A stretch of DNA of 64,000 nt from Silicimonas sp. (lineage in GTDB: Bacteria > Pseudomonadota > Alphaproteobacteria > Rhodobacterales > Rhodobacteraceae), in NCBI GenBank assembly GCA_022826205.1, contig JAJDVJ010000110.1:1-64000 (forward strand). The letters run 5' to 3'. Shown here one piece after another: positions 44,608 to 52,812 of this stretch. The position numbers and the translations under genes were made by a program. Within the stretch, counting starts at the first letter, position 1; the number at the start of each line of letters is the position of its first letter. The notes under the pieces were generated by a model. The model saw nothing but the letters and a program-made list of their open reading frames with translations. It searched no databases and was not told where the DNA came from.

Positions 44608-45327
44608 ATGAAGCTTCTTGTCTTGCAGCATGCGGAAGCCGAGCATCCGGGGATTTTCAGAAAGTTTCTCAGCGAGGATGGCCACGACTACGACGCGGTC
44701 GAGCTTGATGCTGGCGAAGAATTGCCTTCCATCGACGGATACGACGGGCTCTGGGTGCTGGGCGGCCCGATGGACGTCTGGCAGGAGGATACACATCCTT
44801 GGCTGGTGGCGGAGAAGGCGTGCATTCGGGACGCGGTTGAGGGCCGGGGCCTTCCGTTCCTTGGACTCTGCCTCGGCCATCAATTGCTTGCCGAAGCCCT
44901 TGGCGGCAGCGTCGGTCCGTCACGGACACCGGAGATCGGCATCATGGATGTGCAACTGACGGAAGATGGAGCGACCGGCGTGATCTTTGACGGGTTCCCG
45001 GAGGCATTCCCCTGCCTGCAATGGCACTCGGCCGAAGTGACGAAAGTGCCGGCAGGGGCGGAGGTGCTGGCGACATCTCCGGCCTGCGCCGTGCAGGCGC
45101 TCAAATGGGGTCCAAGAGCATATTCGGCACAGTTTCACATAGAGATCGAAGCGGACACGGTCACGAACTGGAACATGATTCCCGAGTATGCGGATGCGCT
45201 TGTCCAGGCCATGGGCTCAGACGGACCTGCTCGACTTGAAAGGGACCTCGATGCCAATATTGACGCGTTGAATTCACTGGCCGAGAGGCTCTACATCAAC
45301 TGGCTTCAGGCTGCAGCCCAGATCTAG
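44608..45327 (+). CDS. Class I glutamine amidotransferase-like protein
   Basis: 239 aa. The catalytic nucleophile region is 'FLGLCLGHQLLAEALGG' (Cys about 92) and the His-x-Glu is 'SAQFHIEIEAD' (about 175), so the triad is intact. It is of the stand-alone GMP-synthase-like GATase1 type, which usually hydrolyses gamma-glutamyl amides. In this methylamine setting a gamma-glutamyl-amide hydrolase is an attractive guess. It follows the AraC gene by 22 bp. Its stop codon overlaps that of the convergent GntR gene within a shared CTAG. Confidence 0.8.
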   Translation: MKLLVLQHAEAEHPGIFRKFLSEDGHDYDAVELDAGEELPSIDGYDGLWVLGGPMDVWQEDTHPWLVAEKACIRDAVEGRGLPFLGLCLGHQLLAEALGGSVGPSRTPEIGIMDVQLTEDGATGVIFDGFPEAFPCLQWHSAEVTKVPAGAEVLATSPACAVQALKWGPRAYSAQFHIEIEADTVTNWNMIPEYADALVQAMGSDGPARLERDLDANIDALNSLAERLYINWLQAAAQI

Positions 45328-45998
45328 GTTTCGGCGGCGCGCGTAAGTGAGAGGCGTGCGGTTTCCAGATGTTCCTTCATTTTCGCTGCGGCGCGTTCCG
45401 GTTCGCGTGAGCGAAGCGCACTCAGGATGTCCCGGTGCTGGACGTTGTACTGATCAATCATGGCAGCATTGAGAGTCAGTTGCCTCATCCGCGTCCACTC
45501 GTCGAGCGAACGCACGGTGTTGATTTGCTTGATTAGCCAGATGAGCAGGTTGTTGCGCGTGGCCGAGGCCAGGACCATGTGAAACGCTGTGTCGGCTTCC
45601 GCAAATGCCGTCGGGTCAGTCGTCGCGCTCTCCATGCGCCGACATAGGTCCTCCATGGCGTCAAAGTCCTCTCGTTTGCCGTGAAGGACACTGAGCCGGC
45701 AGATATGCGGTTCAAGCGCAAATCGAGCGTCAATGAGCTCGAGCGGCGCCGCCTCCTCGACTGCCTTCGGAATCGATTGGTCACCGATGCCGGTCACATA
45801 TGCGCCGCTCCCGGGCCGGATTTCGAGCAGGCCTTCCCTTTCAAGTTGTTGCAGCGCGTCACGGAGCGTGTTTCGTGCAACCCCGAAAGACTCTGCAAGT
45901 TGGCGTGAAGCTGGCAGACGATCATATCGCCGATAGGTTCCGTCCGTGATCGACCGCCGAATCTCCACGGCGACATTTGAAGAATTGCGCCAAGCCAT
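45324..45998 (-). CDS. GntR-family regulator, FadR/FCD type
   Basis: 224 aa. HTH: 'RYDRLPASRQLAESFGVARN' with 'TLRDALQQLEREGLLEIRPG' (about 24-62). The FCD domain follows ('DARFALEPHICRLSVLHGKR', 'ADTAFHMVLASATRNN'). ATG 45998 has AGGTGG 5 nt upstream; a longer reading from 46070 would run through the inverted repeat TGATCCAAT/ATTGGATCA (46012-46069) and is less likely. It is divergent from the long plus-strand series starting at 46148 and probably represses it. Confidence 0.82.
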   Translation of the reverse strand: MAWRNSSNVAVEIRRSITDGTYRRYDRLPASRQLAESFGVARNTLRDALQQLEREGLLEIRPGSGAYVTGIGDQSIPKAVEEAAPLELIDARFALEPHICRLSVLHGKREDFDAMEDLCRRMESATTDPTAFAEADTAFHMVLASATRNNLLIWLIKQINTVRSLDEWTRMRQLTLNAAMIDQYNVQHRDILSALRSREPERAAAKMKEHLETARLSLTRAAET

Positions 45999-46011
45999 TT
46001 GGGCCACCTGC

Positions 46012-46069
46012 TGATCCAATGCTATTCCAAAAGTAGCAGAATCTGCGTCACATGCAACAGATTGGATCA
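46012..46069. promoter_or_regulatory. Inverted repeat between GntR gene and FAD oxidoreductase gene
   Basis: TGATCCAAT (46012-46020) and ATTGGATCA (46061-46069) are exact reverse complements separated by 40 bp, close to four helical turns. They lie in the divergent promoter region, consistent with looping or paired binding by a dimeric regulator such as the adjacent GntR protein. Role inferred. Confidence 0.5.
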
Positions 46070-46147
46070 AAAAGGGGTTGATTTTGGTGCGCCGCCGCGC
46101 ACAATGTGCGATTCAGAGGTTCGATCTGCGAGACGGGAGTAACCTGC

Positions 46148-47491
46148 ATGTCTGTACCGAGTCACGTCGACTACGTGATAATTGGCGCGGGGATCCACGG
46201 CATCTCAACCGCGTGGAAACTGGCTGAGCGGCTCATCGAGAAAGGCGAAGAGGTCGAGGGTCGAATTGTCATCCTGGACAAGTCGGGCATTGCATCCGGT
46301 GCCAGCGGGATCGCCTGCGGGGTTGTACGCAACAACTACTTCCAGCCGGCCATGCGCAGGCTCATGGCGCATTCGGTCGACGTTTGGGAGACCGACCCTC
46401 AAGGCCTTTCCTATCATCCCGTTGGCTACATGCAGATAAGCCCGGAATCGATGCGTGACGATGTCGGAACGATCTTTGCACAGCAGCAGGAAATTGGGTA
46501 CGACAGCGCTTTCATAGAGGGAGCAAATGCCAGCACGTCGTACATGCGTGGCATTTTCGGTGACTGGCAGGCGCAGAACATTACGAGCGTCCTGCATGAG
46601 AAGCGGGGCGGTTTCTCCAATCAAACCAAGACCATGTATGCCCTGGCCGACAAGGTGGAAAGACTGGGCGTGCGCATAATTGCCGGTGTCGAGGTCAAGG
46701 GATTCAATTCAATGAACGGCTCAGGCGCGATCGGATCGGTCGAGACAAGCAAGGGCACGATCTCCTGCGAACGCGTCATAATCGGGGCAGGTCCATGGAT
46801 TCGCGATTTCTGGAACATGCTGGACCTGCCGAACGAGATCTTGATCAAGGGCGTGAACGGCGAGACGCATGAAGATGTGCCAATGTGGCGCTTCTGGCAG
46901 CTGGAAGAGGGTGTGTTGCTCATCGACCCGAACGAAGGGCTTGCGGATGACGGTTCGCTGCCGCCGGTCATCCATGTCGATACCGACGCCGAACTCAGAT
47001 CGACAGTGGATGATTCTGTCATCACCGACGAGATGTGGGGCATCTACTACAAGCCTGACTTTCACTTCGGTGGCATCCAAGGAGGAGCCTCGCCTTACAA
47101 GGTCGACACGCCGGCCGACGAAGTGCAGATCGACCCGTACGGACCTTCAAGCCCGGAATTCGTTGCCAGCGACGATTTCGCGCACATGTGGGTCAGCGCT
47201 CTTGCCCATTGCCAAAGGCGCTACGAAGGCAAGATGCCCAAGTATCATCGAGAAGCCTCGGGAGGGATCGGCTGCTTCACGGCGGACAGCTTTCCGGTCT
47301 TCGACCACTTTCACGAAAATGTCGCGGTCATCGCCGACAGCAATCACGGTTGGAAAATGATTGGCGTCGGACACCTGATCGCAGACGAGGTGCTTGGAGA
47401 AAGACAGGAACTTCTGGAGCCGTTCCGCTTCGGCCGCTTCGCCAAGGGTGAGCTGCATCCAGTTTCCAACAGCCCCTACCCATGGAGCTGA
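46148..47491 (+). CDS. FAD-dependent amine oxidoreductase (DAO family)
   Basis: 447 aa. 'VDYVIIGAGIHGISTAWKLA' (about 7-26) binds FAD; 'SGIASGASGIACGVVRNNYF' (about 48) is the substrate-side loop of the sarcosine/dimethylglycine oxidase group. 'HREASGGIGCFTADSFPVFD' and 'SNHGWKMIGVGHLIADEV' close the flavin site. Closest in architecture to SoxB-like N-methyl amine dehydrogenases. It heads the plus-strand series with glutamine synthetase and GlxBCD-like genes, so an N-methylglutamate or related gamma-glutamyl substrate is possible. ATG 46148 chosen because the FAD motif starts 7 residues later. Confidence 0.8.
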   Translation: MSVPSHVDYVIIGAGIHGISTAWKLAERLIEKGEEVEGRIVILDKSGIASGASGIACGVVRNNYFQPAMRRLMAHSVDVWETDPQGLSYHPVGYMQISPESMRDDVGTIFAQQQEIGYDSAFIEGANASTSYMRGIFGDWQAQNITSVLHEKRGGFSNQTKTMYALADKVERLGVRIIAGVEVKGFNSMNGSGAIGSVETSKGTISCERVIIGAGPWIRDFWNMLDLPNEILIKGVNGETHEDVPMWRFWQLEEGVLLIDPNEGLADDGSLPPVIHVDTDAELRSTVDDSVITDEMWGIYYKPDFHFGGIQGGASPYKVDTPADEVQIDPYGPSSPEFVASDDFAHMWVSALAHCQRRYEGKMPKYHREASGGIGCFTADSFPVFDHFHENVAVIADSNHGWKMIGVGHLIADEVLGERQELLEPFRFGRFAKGELHPVSNSPYPWS

Positions 47492-47495
47492 TGAA

Positions 47496-47520
47496 CCCGC
47501 CCGTCCGGAATGTGGGCGGG
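47496..47520 (+). terminator. Hairpin between FAD oxidoreductase and glutamine synthetase genes
   Basis: CCCGCCC (47496-47502) and GGGCGGG (47514-47520) form a stem with an 11-nt loop, followed by CATTTTG. It could act as a partial terminator inside the series. Confidence 0.55.
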
Positions 47521-47546
47521 CATTTTGACCGACTGGGAGAACGATC

Positions 47547-49022
47547 GTGGCAATGGATATAGAGAAGTTCGTCGAAGCGAAGGGTCGAGACGAAAGGATC
47601 AAGGAAGTTCGCAAGAAGATCGACGAATTGGGTATTGAGTATCTTTACCTTCAATTCGTTTCGGTCACCGGCAAGATAATGGGCAAAGGCATTCCTGCCG
47701 ATCACTAGGAAAGCGTGGCCAAGAAGGGCTTTCAGCTCGTCTACGGTGCCACCGTCAATCTCTTCACCGACCGGGCTGGGAACTATCTGGGATACGGCCC
47801 GGAAGCTGCCGAACTTGTCGGAATTCCTGAGCCCGAGACGTTCATGCAATTGCCCTGGGCTCCGGAAATCGGACGATTCTACTGCACGCTCTTCCGCAAT
47901 CGAGAGGAGAGGCAGGACCCGGGAGCCTACCTCACTGCCGACTGCCGCGGCAATCTTCGTCGGCTGCATGATGACTTCCAGAAGAAGCACAAGCTGCAGC
48001 TACGGATGGGCACCGAGCCCGAGATGATGTGGCTGAAGTTCGACGAGAACGGCAAGCCCAGCGACGGGTTTTCCAAGCCGTACTGCTACCACATCGACCA
48101 GTTCGAGTCGCTTCGGCCTGTGTCCCTGCAAGTCATACGCTACGCGCGCATGATGGGTCTCGACATGATCCAGGGCGATCACGAGGACGCTCCGGGCCAG
48201 CTGGAACTCAACTGGACCTTCGATGACGTGTTGCGCAATGCCGACCGACTGACCACCTATCGCCAGATCTGTGCCCAGGTTGCTCGCGAGCACGGAATCT
48301 TCGCATGTTTCATGTCGAAGCCGTTCATGGGCGTCTCGGCTTCCGGCTGCCACCACAACATGTCGCTCTGGACCAAGGGCAAGGACGGCTTCAAGCCGAC
48401 CGGCAACGACCCGAAGAAGCTGCCGGGACTGAAGGAGAACTACTTGTACGTGTCGGGTGGCAAGAACACGTTCATGCCCGACACGAACGATCTCCAATTG
48501 CCGGGCAAGACCGGCCTTAAGGCGATCGGCGGCGTTGTGAAGCATCTCCAGGCCCTGACAGCGATCGGATGCTCCACGGTGAATTCCTACCGGCGGCTAT
48601 GGGACACGGGCTTCTGGGCACCGGTCTTTTCTGACTGGGGGTTTCAGAACAGGACGACGGGCCTTCGCGTCTCGGCGCCAGGCCGGTTTGAGTATCGCTC
48701 GGTCGATTCGATGGTGAACCCCTATCTCATGGGTTCGGCGCTTCTGGCAGCGATGGACGATGGTCTCGAAAACGACCTTGATCCTGGCAAGCCTGAAGAG
48801 CGCAACATTTACGAAGCGATGGCGGAAGGCAAGAAGGTTCGCAAGCTGCCGATGTCGCTTGGTGAGGCTTTGGATCATCTTGCAAAGAACAAGGTCGTCC
48901 AGCGCGGTCTTCCGGGCGAGATGTACAGGCTCTACGAAGAGTACAAGCGCGACGAGTTCGCGCGTTTCATGTCAACCGTCACTGAATGGGACAACAAAAT
49001 GTACATGGAGTGCCTGCCATGA
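47547..49022 (+). pseudogene. Glutamine synthetase family protein interrupted by an in-frame TAG codon
   Basis: A complete GS of about 491 residues is readable from GTG 47547 (or ATG 47553) except for TAG at 47706-47708. The codons around it read 'GKGIPADH-stop-ESVAKKGFQ'; family logic expects Trp here (TGG to TAG). Downstream are all GS motifs: 'GTEPEMMWLKFD' (about 154), 'QGDHEDAPGQLELNWTF' (about 210), 'GVSASGCHHNMSLW' (about 265), 'STVNSYRRLWDTGFW' and 'SAPGRFEYRSVDS'. Restarting at GTG 47715 would remove the beta-grasp domain that completes the neighbouring subunit's active site. So it is a recent nonsense mutation, a readthrough case or a sequencing error. It is the first of a GS-GlxBCD-like set. 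Confidence 0.8.
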
Positions 49023-49093
49023 ACAGAGGCGTCTGGAGTCGGATGCAACTGTGGCACCCATTGTCCCGGGGAAGACTGAGGAGGCATACCTGA

Positions 49094-50029
49094 ATGTGCG
49101 GAATTGCAGGAATAATTCACAAGGGCCGTCGCGCAAATGTCGGCGCGGAAATGACGTCGATGTTGCAGGCGCTAAAGCATCGGGGGCCGGATTCGACCGG
49201 ATATGCGGTCTATGGAGATCCGGGCGAGGGCGAGTATGTCATGCGTCTCAAGATTGCCGAAGCCGAGGACATGGAAATTGGACGCAGCATCCATGACCGG
49301 CTGGAAGAGCGCATCGTGGCGGTCGACTCGATTCTCGCCAGCCACGGGGCCGAGGTCAAGGTCAAGGAGCGGGTTCGGCCCTACGCACTGCGTTACGTGC
49401 TGAACCATGAGGGCGACACGGGCGACATGGCCGAGCACATCGAGGAAACGGAAGGTGTCGAAATCCTCTCGCTCGGAAACGGCCTGGAGCTGATCAAGGA
49501 TCTTGGCGATGCTGGCAGCGTGGCGGAGGCGTATGGGATAGGCGACTTCGAGGGAACCCACGGCATAGGCCATACCCGAATGGCAACGGAGTCGGACGTC
49601 GACATCAAGTCGGCTCATCCCTACTGGGCGTTTCCCTACAACGATGTCAGTGTTGTCCATAACGGGCAGATTACCAACTACTGGATCATGCGCCGTGAAA
49701 TGGAGCGGAAAGGGCACCGCTTCATGTCGGACTGCGACAGCGAACTCCTCGCCGTGTACACTGCCCATCATCTGGCCAACGGCGTGCAATTGGAAGAAAG
49801 CCTGCGCCGTTCCATAGATGAGATCGACGGCGTGTTCACGTATCTAGTCTGCACCAGGGACCAGCTTGGCATGGCCAAGGACACCATGGCCGCCAAGCCT
49901 CTCGTGCTTTACGAGTCCGACGATCTCATCGCCATGGCTTCGGAAGAGGTGGCGATCCGCGCGATCTTCCCGGAAGAAATCGATACGTACGATCCCTACG
50001 ACGAGGAGGTTCGCGTATGGCAGGCGTGA
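49094..50029 (+). CDS. Class II glutamine amidotransferase (GlxB/MgsA-like)
   Basis: 311 aa beginning MCGIAGIIHKG, so Cys2 becomes the N-terminal nucleophile. Other amidotransferase points: 'LKHRGPDSTGYAVYG' (about 28), 'GIGHTRMATESDVDIKSAHP' (about 156), 'VVHNGQITNYWIMRREME' (about 187) and 'MSDCDSELLAVY' (about 216). It corresponds to the glutaminase part of glutamate synthase and to MgsA of N-methylglutamate synthase or GlxB of rhizobia. Together with the next two genes it should move an amino or methylamino group to an acceptor such as 2-oxoglutarate. Confidence 0.88.
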   Translation: MCGIAGIIHKGRRANVGAEMTSMLQALKHRGPDSTGYAVYGDPGEGEYVMRLKIAEAEDMEIGRSIHDRLEERIVAVDSILASHGAEVKVKERVRPYALRYVLNHEGDTGDMAEHIEETEGVEILSLGNGLELIKDLGDAGSVAEAYGIGDFEGTHGIGHTRMATESDVDIKSAHPYWAFPYNDVSVVHNGQITNYWIMRREMERKGHRFMSDCDSELLAVYTAHHLANGVQLEESLRRSIDEIDGVFTYLVCTRDQLGMAKDTMAAKPLVLYESDDLIAMASEEVAIRAIFPEEIDTYDPYDEEVRVWQA

Positions 50030-50105
50030 CGTCCGGCCAAGTTCGGGGCGGGGCGGAGTCCCGTTTCGTGATGGCAGACATCGGTGGTGTAGAAGGAGTC
50101 GGCAA

Positions 50106-50975
50106 ATGTCTGGAGTAAGTGATGCCGAACTCAGGGAAATGACTCAGGAAGAGCGGGTCAACGCCCTTGGCATGACGACCGAACAGCTCACGGGCAAGTC
50201 GCTCTATATTGAGTTCGATCCTGATGCGCAGGAGCGGTTTGCCTATCCGTGGGCGCCGGATGTCGACTTCAACAAGCGCACTGAAGTGGACGCCGGTGAA
50301 CTGACCAACACCGAAGTCAATTCCCGAATTCGCGACCTGATGGCAGAGGGTTATGGAACGATCGTACTGCAGAACCCGCGCGGCAAGCATTCGCTGGCGG
50401 TCGGAATCCTCTCTCGGCTGAACCTGATCATCGAAGGGTCAACTGGATACTTCGGCGTTGGCCTGATCGACGGTCCCAATGTCCGGATCAACGGTCGCGT
50501 AGGGTGGTCCTGCGCGGAAAACATGATGTCGGGCACGGTCGTTGTTGAAAAGAACGCGGGTTCGACCTTTGGCGCGGCAATCCGTGGCGGCGATCTGGTG
50601 TGCAGGGGATCGGTGGGGTCCCGGACCGGAATTGACATGAAGGGCGGCACTATCATTGTCGGAGGCGACACAGGTGCGCTTTCCGGCTTCATGATGCAAC
50701 GGGGGCGGATGGTGGTCTGCGGCAACGCGGGGAAGAACCTCGGCGACTCGATGTATGACGGCACGATCTATGTCGGAGGTGAAATCCGGTCGCTCGGCGT
50801 CGATGCGGTCACAGCCGATCTTACAGGGCTCGACAAGGACTGGCTGACGCGAAAGCTGACCCAGTACGGGCTCATGCCTGACAATGGTGTGGGTCACTTC
50901 ACCAAGATCGTCGCCGGAAAGCAGCTCTGGAACTACGACAACCTTGAGCCAAACGAGAAGAAACTGATCCTGTAG
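50106..50975 (+). CDS. GXGXG-domain protein (GlxC/MgsB-like, glutamate synthase domain 3)
   Basis: 289 aa. The repeat-rich beta-helix is seen as 'GLIDGPNVRINGRVGWSCAE', 'GSTFGAAIRGGDLVCRGSVG', 'GGTIIVGGDTGALSGFMMQR' and 'NLGDSMYDGTIYVGGEI' (about 118-225). Glutamate synthase uses this domain as a spacer between glutaminase and FMN sites. An N-terminal 90-residue extension is specific to this stand-alone form. GTCTGGAG-type context gives no clear ribosome site, but the ATG at 50106 fits the homologous length. It ends 45 bp before the FMN subunit. Confidence 0.85.
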   Translation: MSGVSDAELREMTQEERVNALGMTTEQLTGKSLYIEFDPDAQERFAYPWAPDVDFNKRTEVDAGELTNTEVNSRIRDLMAEGYGTIVLQNPRGKHSLAVGILSRLNLIIEGSTGYFGVGLIDGPNVRINGRVGWSCAENMMSGTVVVEKNAGSTFGAAIRGGDLVCRGSVGSRTGIDMKGGTIIVGGDTGALSGFMMQRGRMVVCGNAGKNLGDSMYDGTIYVGGEIRSLGVDAVTADLTGLDKDWLTRKLTQYGLMPDNGVGHFTKIVAGKQLWNYDNLEPNEKKLIL

Positions 50976-51020
50976 CGGAGGAGCGCGTTGGCTCCGCCAC
51001 AAATCCGAAAGGACGAAGAC

Positions 51021-52382
51021 ATGCCTGACGATGGACGGATAAAGAAGCCGCTGGGCCGCGATGTCAATCGCATCGGCGACAGCTTCATCTTTCCTCCGCA
51101 CGTTATCGACGACATCCACATCAAGTCCGAGCTTGGTCGCTACCGGATGCGGGGTTTTTCGCTCTTCAAGAAGATTCCGCATTGGGACGATCTGACCTTT
51201 CTGCCTGGAACGCTGACCCGGTTCGTAATCGAGGGCTATCGCGAGAAATGCGAGACCAGAACCGTGATCGGTCCGCGCGCAAAACGGCCGCTCGAACTGG
51301 ACATTCCTGTGTACGTGACGGGCATGAGTTTCGGCGCGTTGAGCTACGAGGCCAAGACGGCGCTTGCGCGAGGCGCCACGATGGCGGGCACCGCGACTTG
51401 CTCGGGCGAGGGGGGCATGATCCCTGACGAGCGACGCTACTCCTCGAAGTGGTTCTATCAGTGCATCCAGTCGCGCTACGGGTTCAATCCGCATCACCTG
51501 GTGCTGGCGGATGGATGCGAGTTCTTCATTGGCCAAGGTTGCAAGGTTGGGCTCGGGGGGCACCTGATGGGCCAGAAGGTGACCGACCAGGTGGCGGAGA
51601 TGCGATCCTTGCCTGCCGGCATTGACCAACGTTCGCCGGCACGTCATCCAGACTGGCTCGGACCAGACGACTTGGCGCTGAAAATTCAGGAAATTCGGGA
51701 AGCCACCGATTGGCAGATCCCAATCCAGCTCAAGCTTGGTGCGGCGCGGGTCTATGACGACGTCAGGATGGCGGTCAAGTGCGACCCGGACTCGATCTAC
51801 ATAGACGGGATGGAAGGCGGCACCGGGGCAGGACCGCATCTTGCAACGGAGGATACCGGCGTGCCGGGAATGGCCGCCATTCGTCAGGCAAGAAAGGCAA
51901 TCGACGACCTCGGCAAGCGCGGCGAGATCAGCCTCGTCTATGCCGGAGGCATCCGCAACGGAGCGGATGTCGCAAAAGCCGTTGCACTCGGCGCAGACGG
52001 CATCGCGCTTGGCCACTCCGTAATGATGGCCTTGAACTGCAACAAGGACATTCCTGAAGCCAACTATCCGGAAGAAATCGGCGCCGAACCTGGGTATTGC
52101 TACCACTGCCATTCCGGCCGGTGCCCGGTTGGCGTGGCAACGCAGGATCCGGTCCTGCGATCACGGCTTGACCCTGACGAGGCAGCGGAGCGAGTCTACA
52201 ATTTCCTCCACACCTTGACGATCGAGGCTCAGCTCTTTGCGCGCGCCTGCGGCAAGACGCACCTGCACTCGCTGGAACCCGAGGACCTTGCCGCCCTGAC
52301 AATGGAAGCATCGGCCATGGCGGGCGTGCCGCTCGCAGGCACGAATCACACTGTCGGCATAGACGACTATCACCACCTGTAG
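51021..52382 (+). CDS. FMN-binding glutamate synthase domain protein (GlxD/MgsC-like)
   Basis: 453 aa. 'VYVTGMSFGALSYEAKTALA' (about 98), 'GTATCSGEGGMIPDERRYSS' (about 122), 'IYIDGMEGGTGAGPHLATED' (about 258) and 'ISLVYAGGIRNGADVAKAVA' (about 302) are the glutamate synthase barrel motifs binding FMN and 2-oxoglutarate. 'CYHCHSGRCPVGVATQDP' (about 357) carries the 3Fe-4S cysteines. With the two preceding subunits it resembles MgsABC, which makes N-methylglutamate from methylamine-derived gamma-glutamylmethylamide. A TTG at 50988 behind GGAGGAG is an alternative start. Confidence 0.9.
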   Translation: MPDDGRIKKPLGRDVNRIGDSFIFPPHVIDDIHIKSELGRYRMRGFSLFKKIPHWDDLTFLPGTLTRFVIEGYREKCETRTVIGPRAKRPLELDIPVYVTGMSFGALSYEAKTALARGATMAGTATCSGEGGMIPDERRYSSKWFYQCIQSRYGFNPHHLVLADGCEFFIGQGCKVGLGGHLMGQKVTDQVAEMRSLPAGIDQRSPARHPDWLGPDDLALKIQEIREATDWQIPIQLKLGAARVYDDVRMAVKCDPDSIYIDGMEGGTGAGPHLATEDTGVPGMAAIRQARKAIDDLGKRGEISLVYAGGIRNGADVAKAVALGADGIALGHSVMMALNCNKDIPEANYPEEIGAEPGYCYHCHSGRCPVGVATQDPVLRSRLDPDEAAERVYNFLHTLTIEAQLFARACGKTHLHSLEPEDLAALTMEASAMAGVPLAGTNHTVGIDDYHHL

Positions 52383-52397
52383 GGAGGACCTGGCGCA

Positions 52398-52811
52398 ATG
52401 GCCGGAACACAATATCGCGGGTCCGAGATCAAGGACGTCGACCAGTTCATCAAGGATGCAGCCGGGCTCGAATCCGAGCGAGAGAAGGAGATCGGACAGC
52501 ATATCGGCTATCGCTACGACGTGAACCTCGTTCCGGACCACGACCACCTGACGCCGTTTCTTCGCAAGTACATGGAGTTCATGGGTTGGGACGACCTGAA
52601 CTGGCTTGAGGACGTCCACATGGGTTACGAGGAAGGAAGGCCCGCCGTCTTCGACCGCAACGTGAACGGTTGGGTTCGGATTCCGGACAGCATTGATCTG
52701 CCCGATAATCAGCAGGACCGTGACATGATTGCGCGTGAGCTTCTTCTGAAGTTCCAGATGTCGGATCGCCATCCATTGGTCACGCTCCGGAAAGCCTACA
52801 TGAAGTTCTGA
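52398..52811 (+). CDS. Unknown 137-aa soluble protein in the GlxBCD-like series
   Basis: Starts at ATG 52398 with GGGAGGA 9 nt upstream, 15 bp after GlxD, and ends 1 bp before the nitrilase start, so it is clearly part of the transcript. It is acidic (many Asp and Glu), with no signal or membrane helix. Notable segments are 'VPDHDHLTPFLRKYMEFMGW', 'DLNWLEDVHMGYEEGRPA' and 'LLLKFQMSDRHPLVTLRKAY'. The His/Asp-rich 'DHDHL' could bind metal. I do not recognise the family. It may be an accessory subunit of the synthase complex. Confidence 0.72.
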   Translation: MAGTQYRGSEIKDVDQFIKDAAGLESEREKEIGQHIGYRYDVNLVPDHDHLTPFLRKYMEFMGWDDLNWLEDVHMGYEEGRPAVFDRNVNGWVRIPDSIDLPDNQQDRDMIARELLLKFQMSDRHPLVTLRKAYMKF

Positions 52812-52812
52812 C

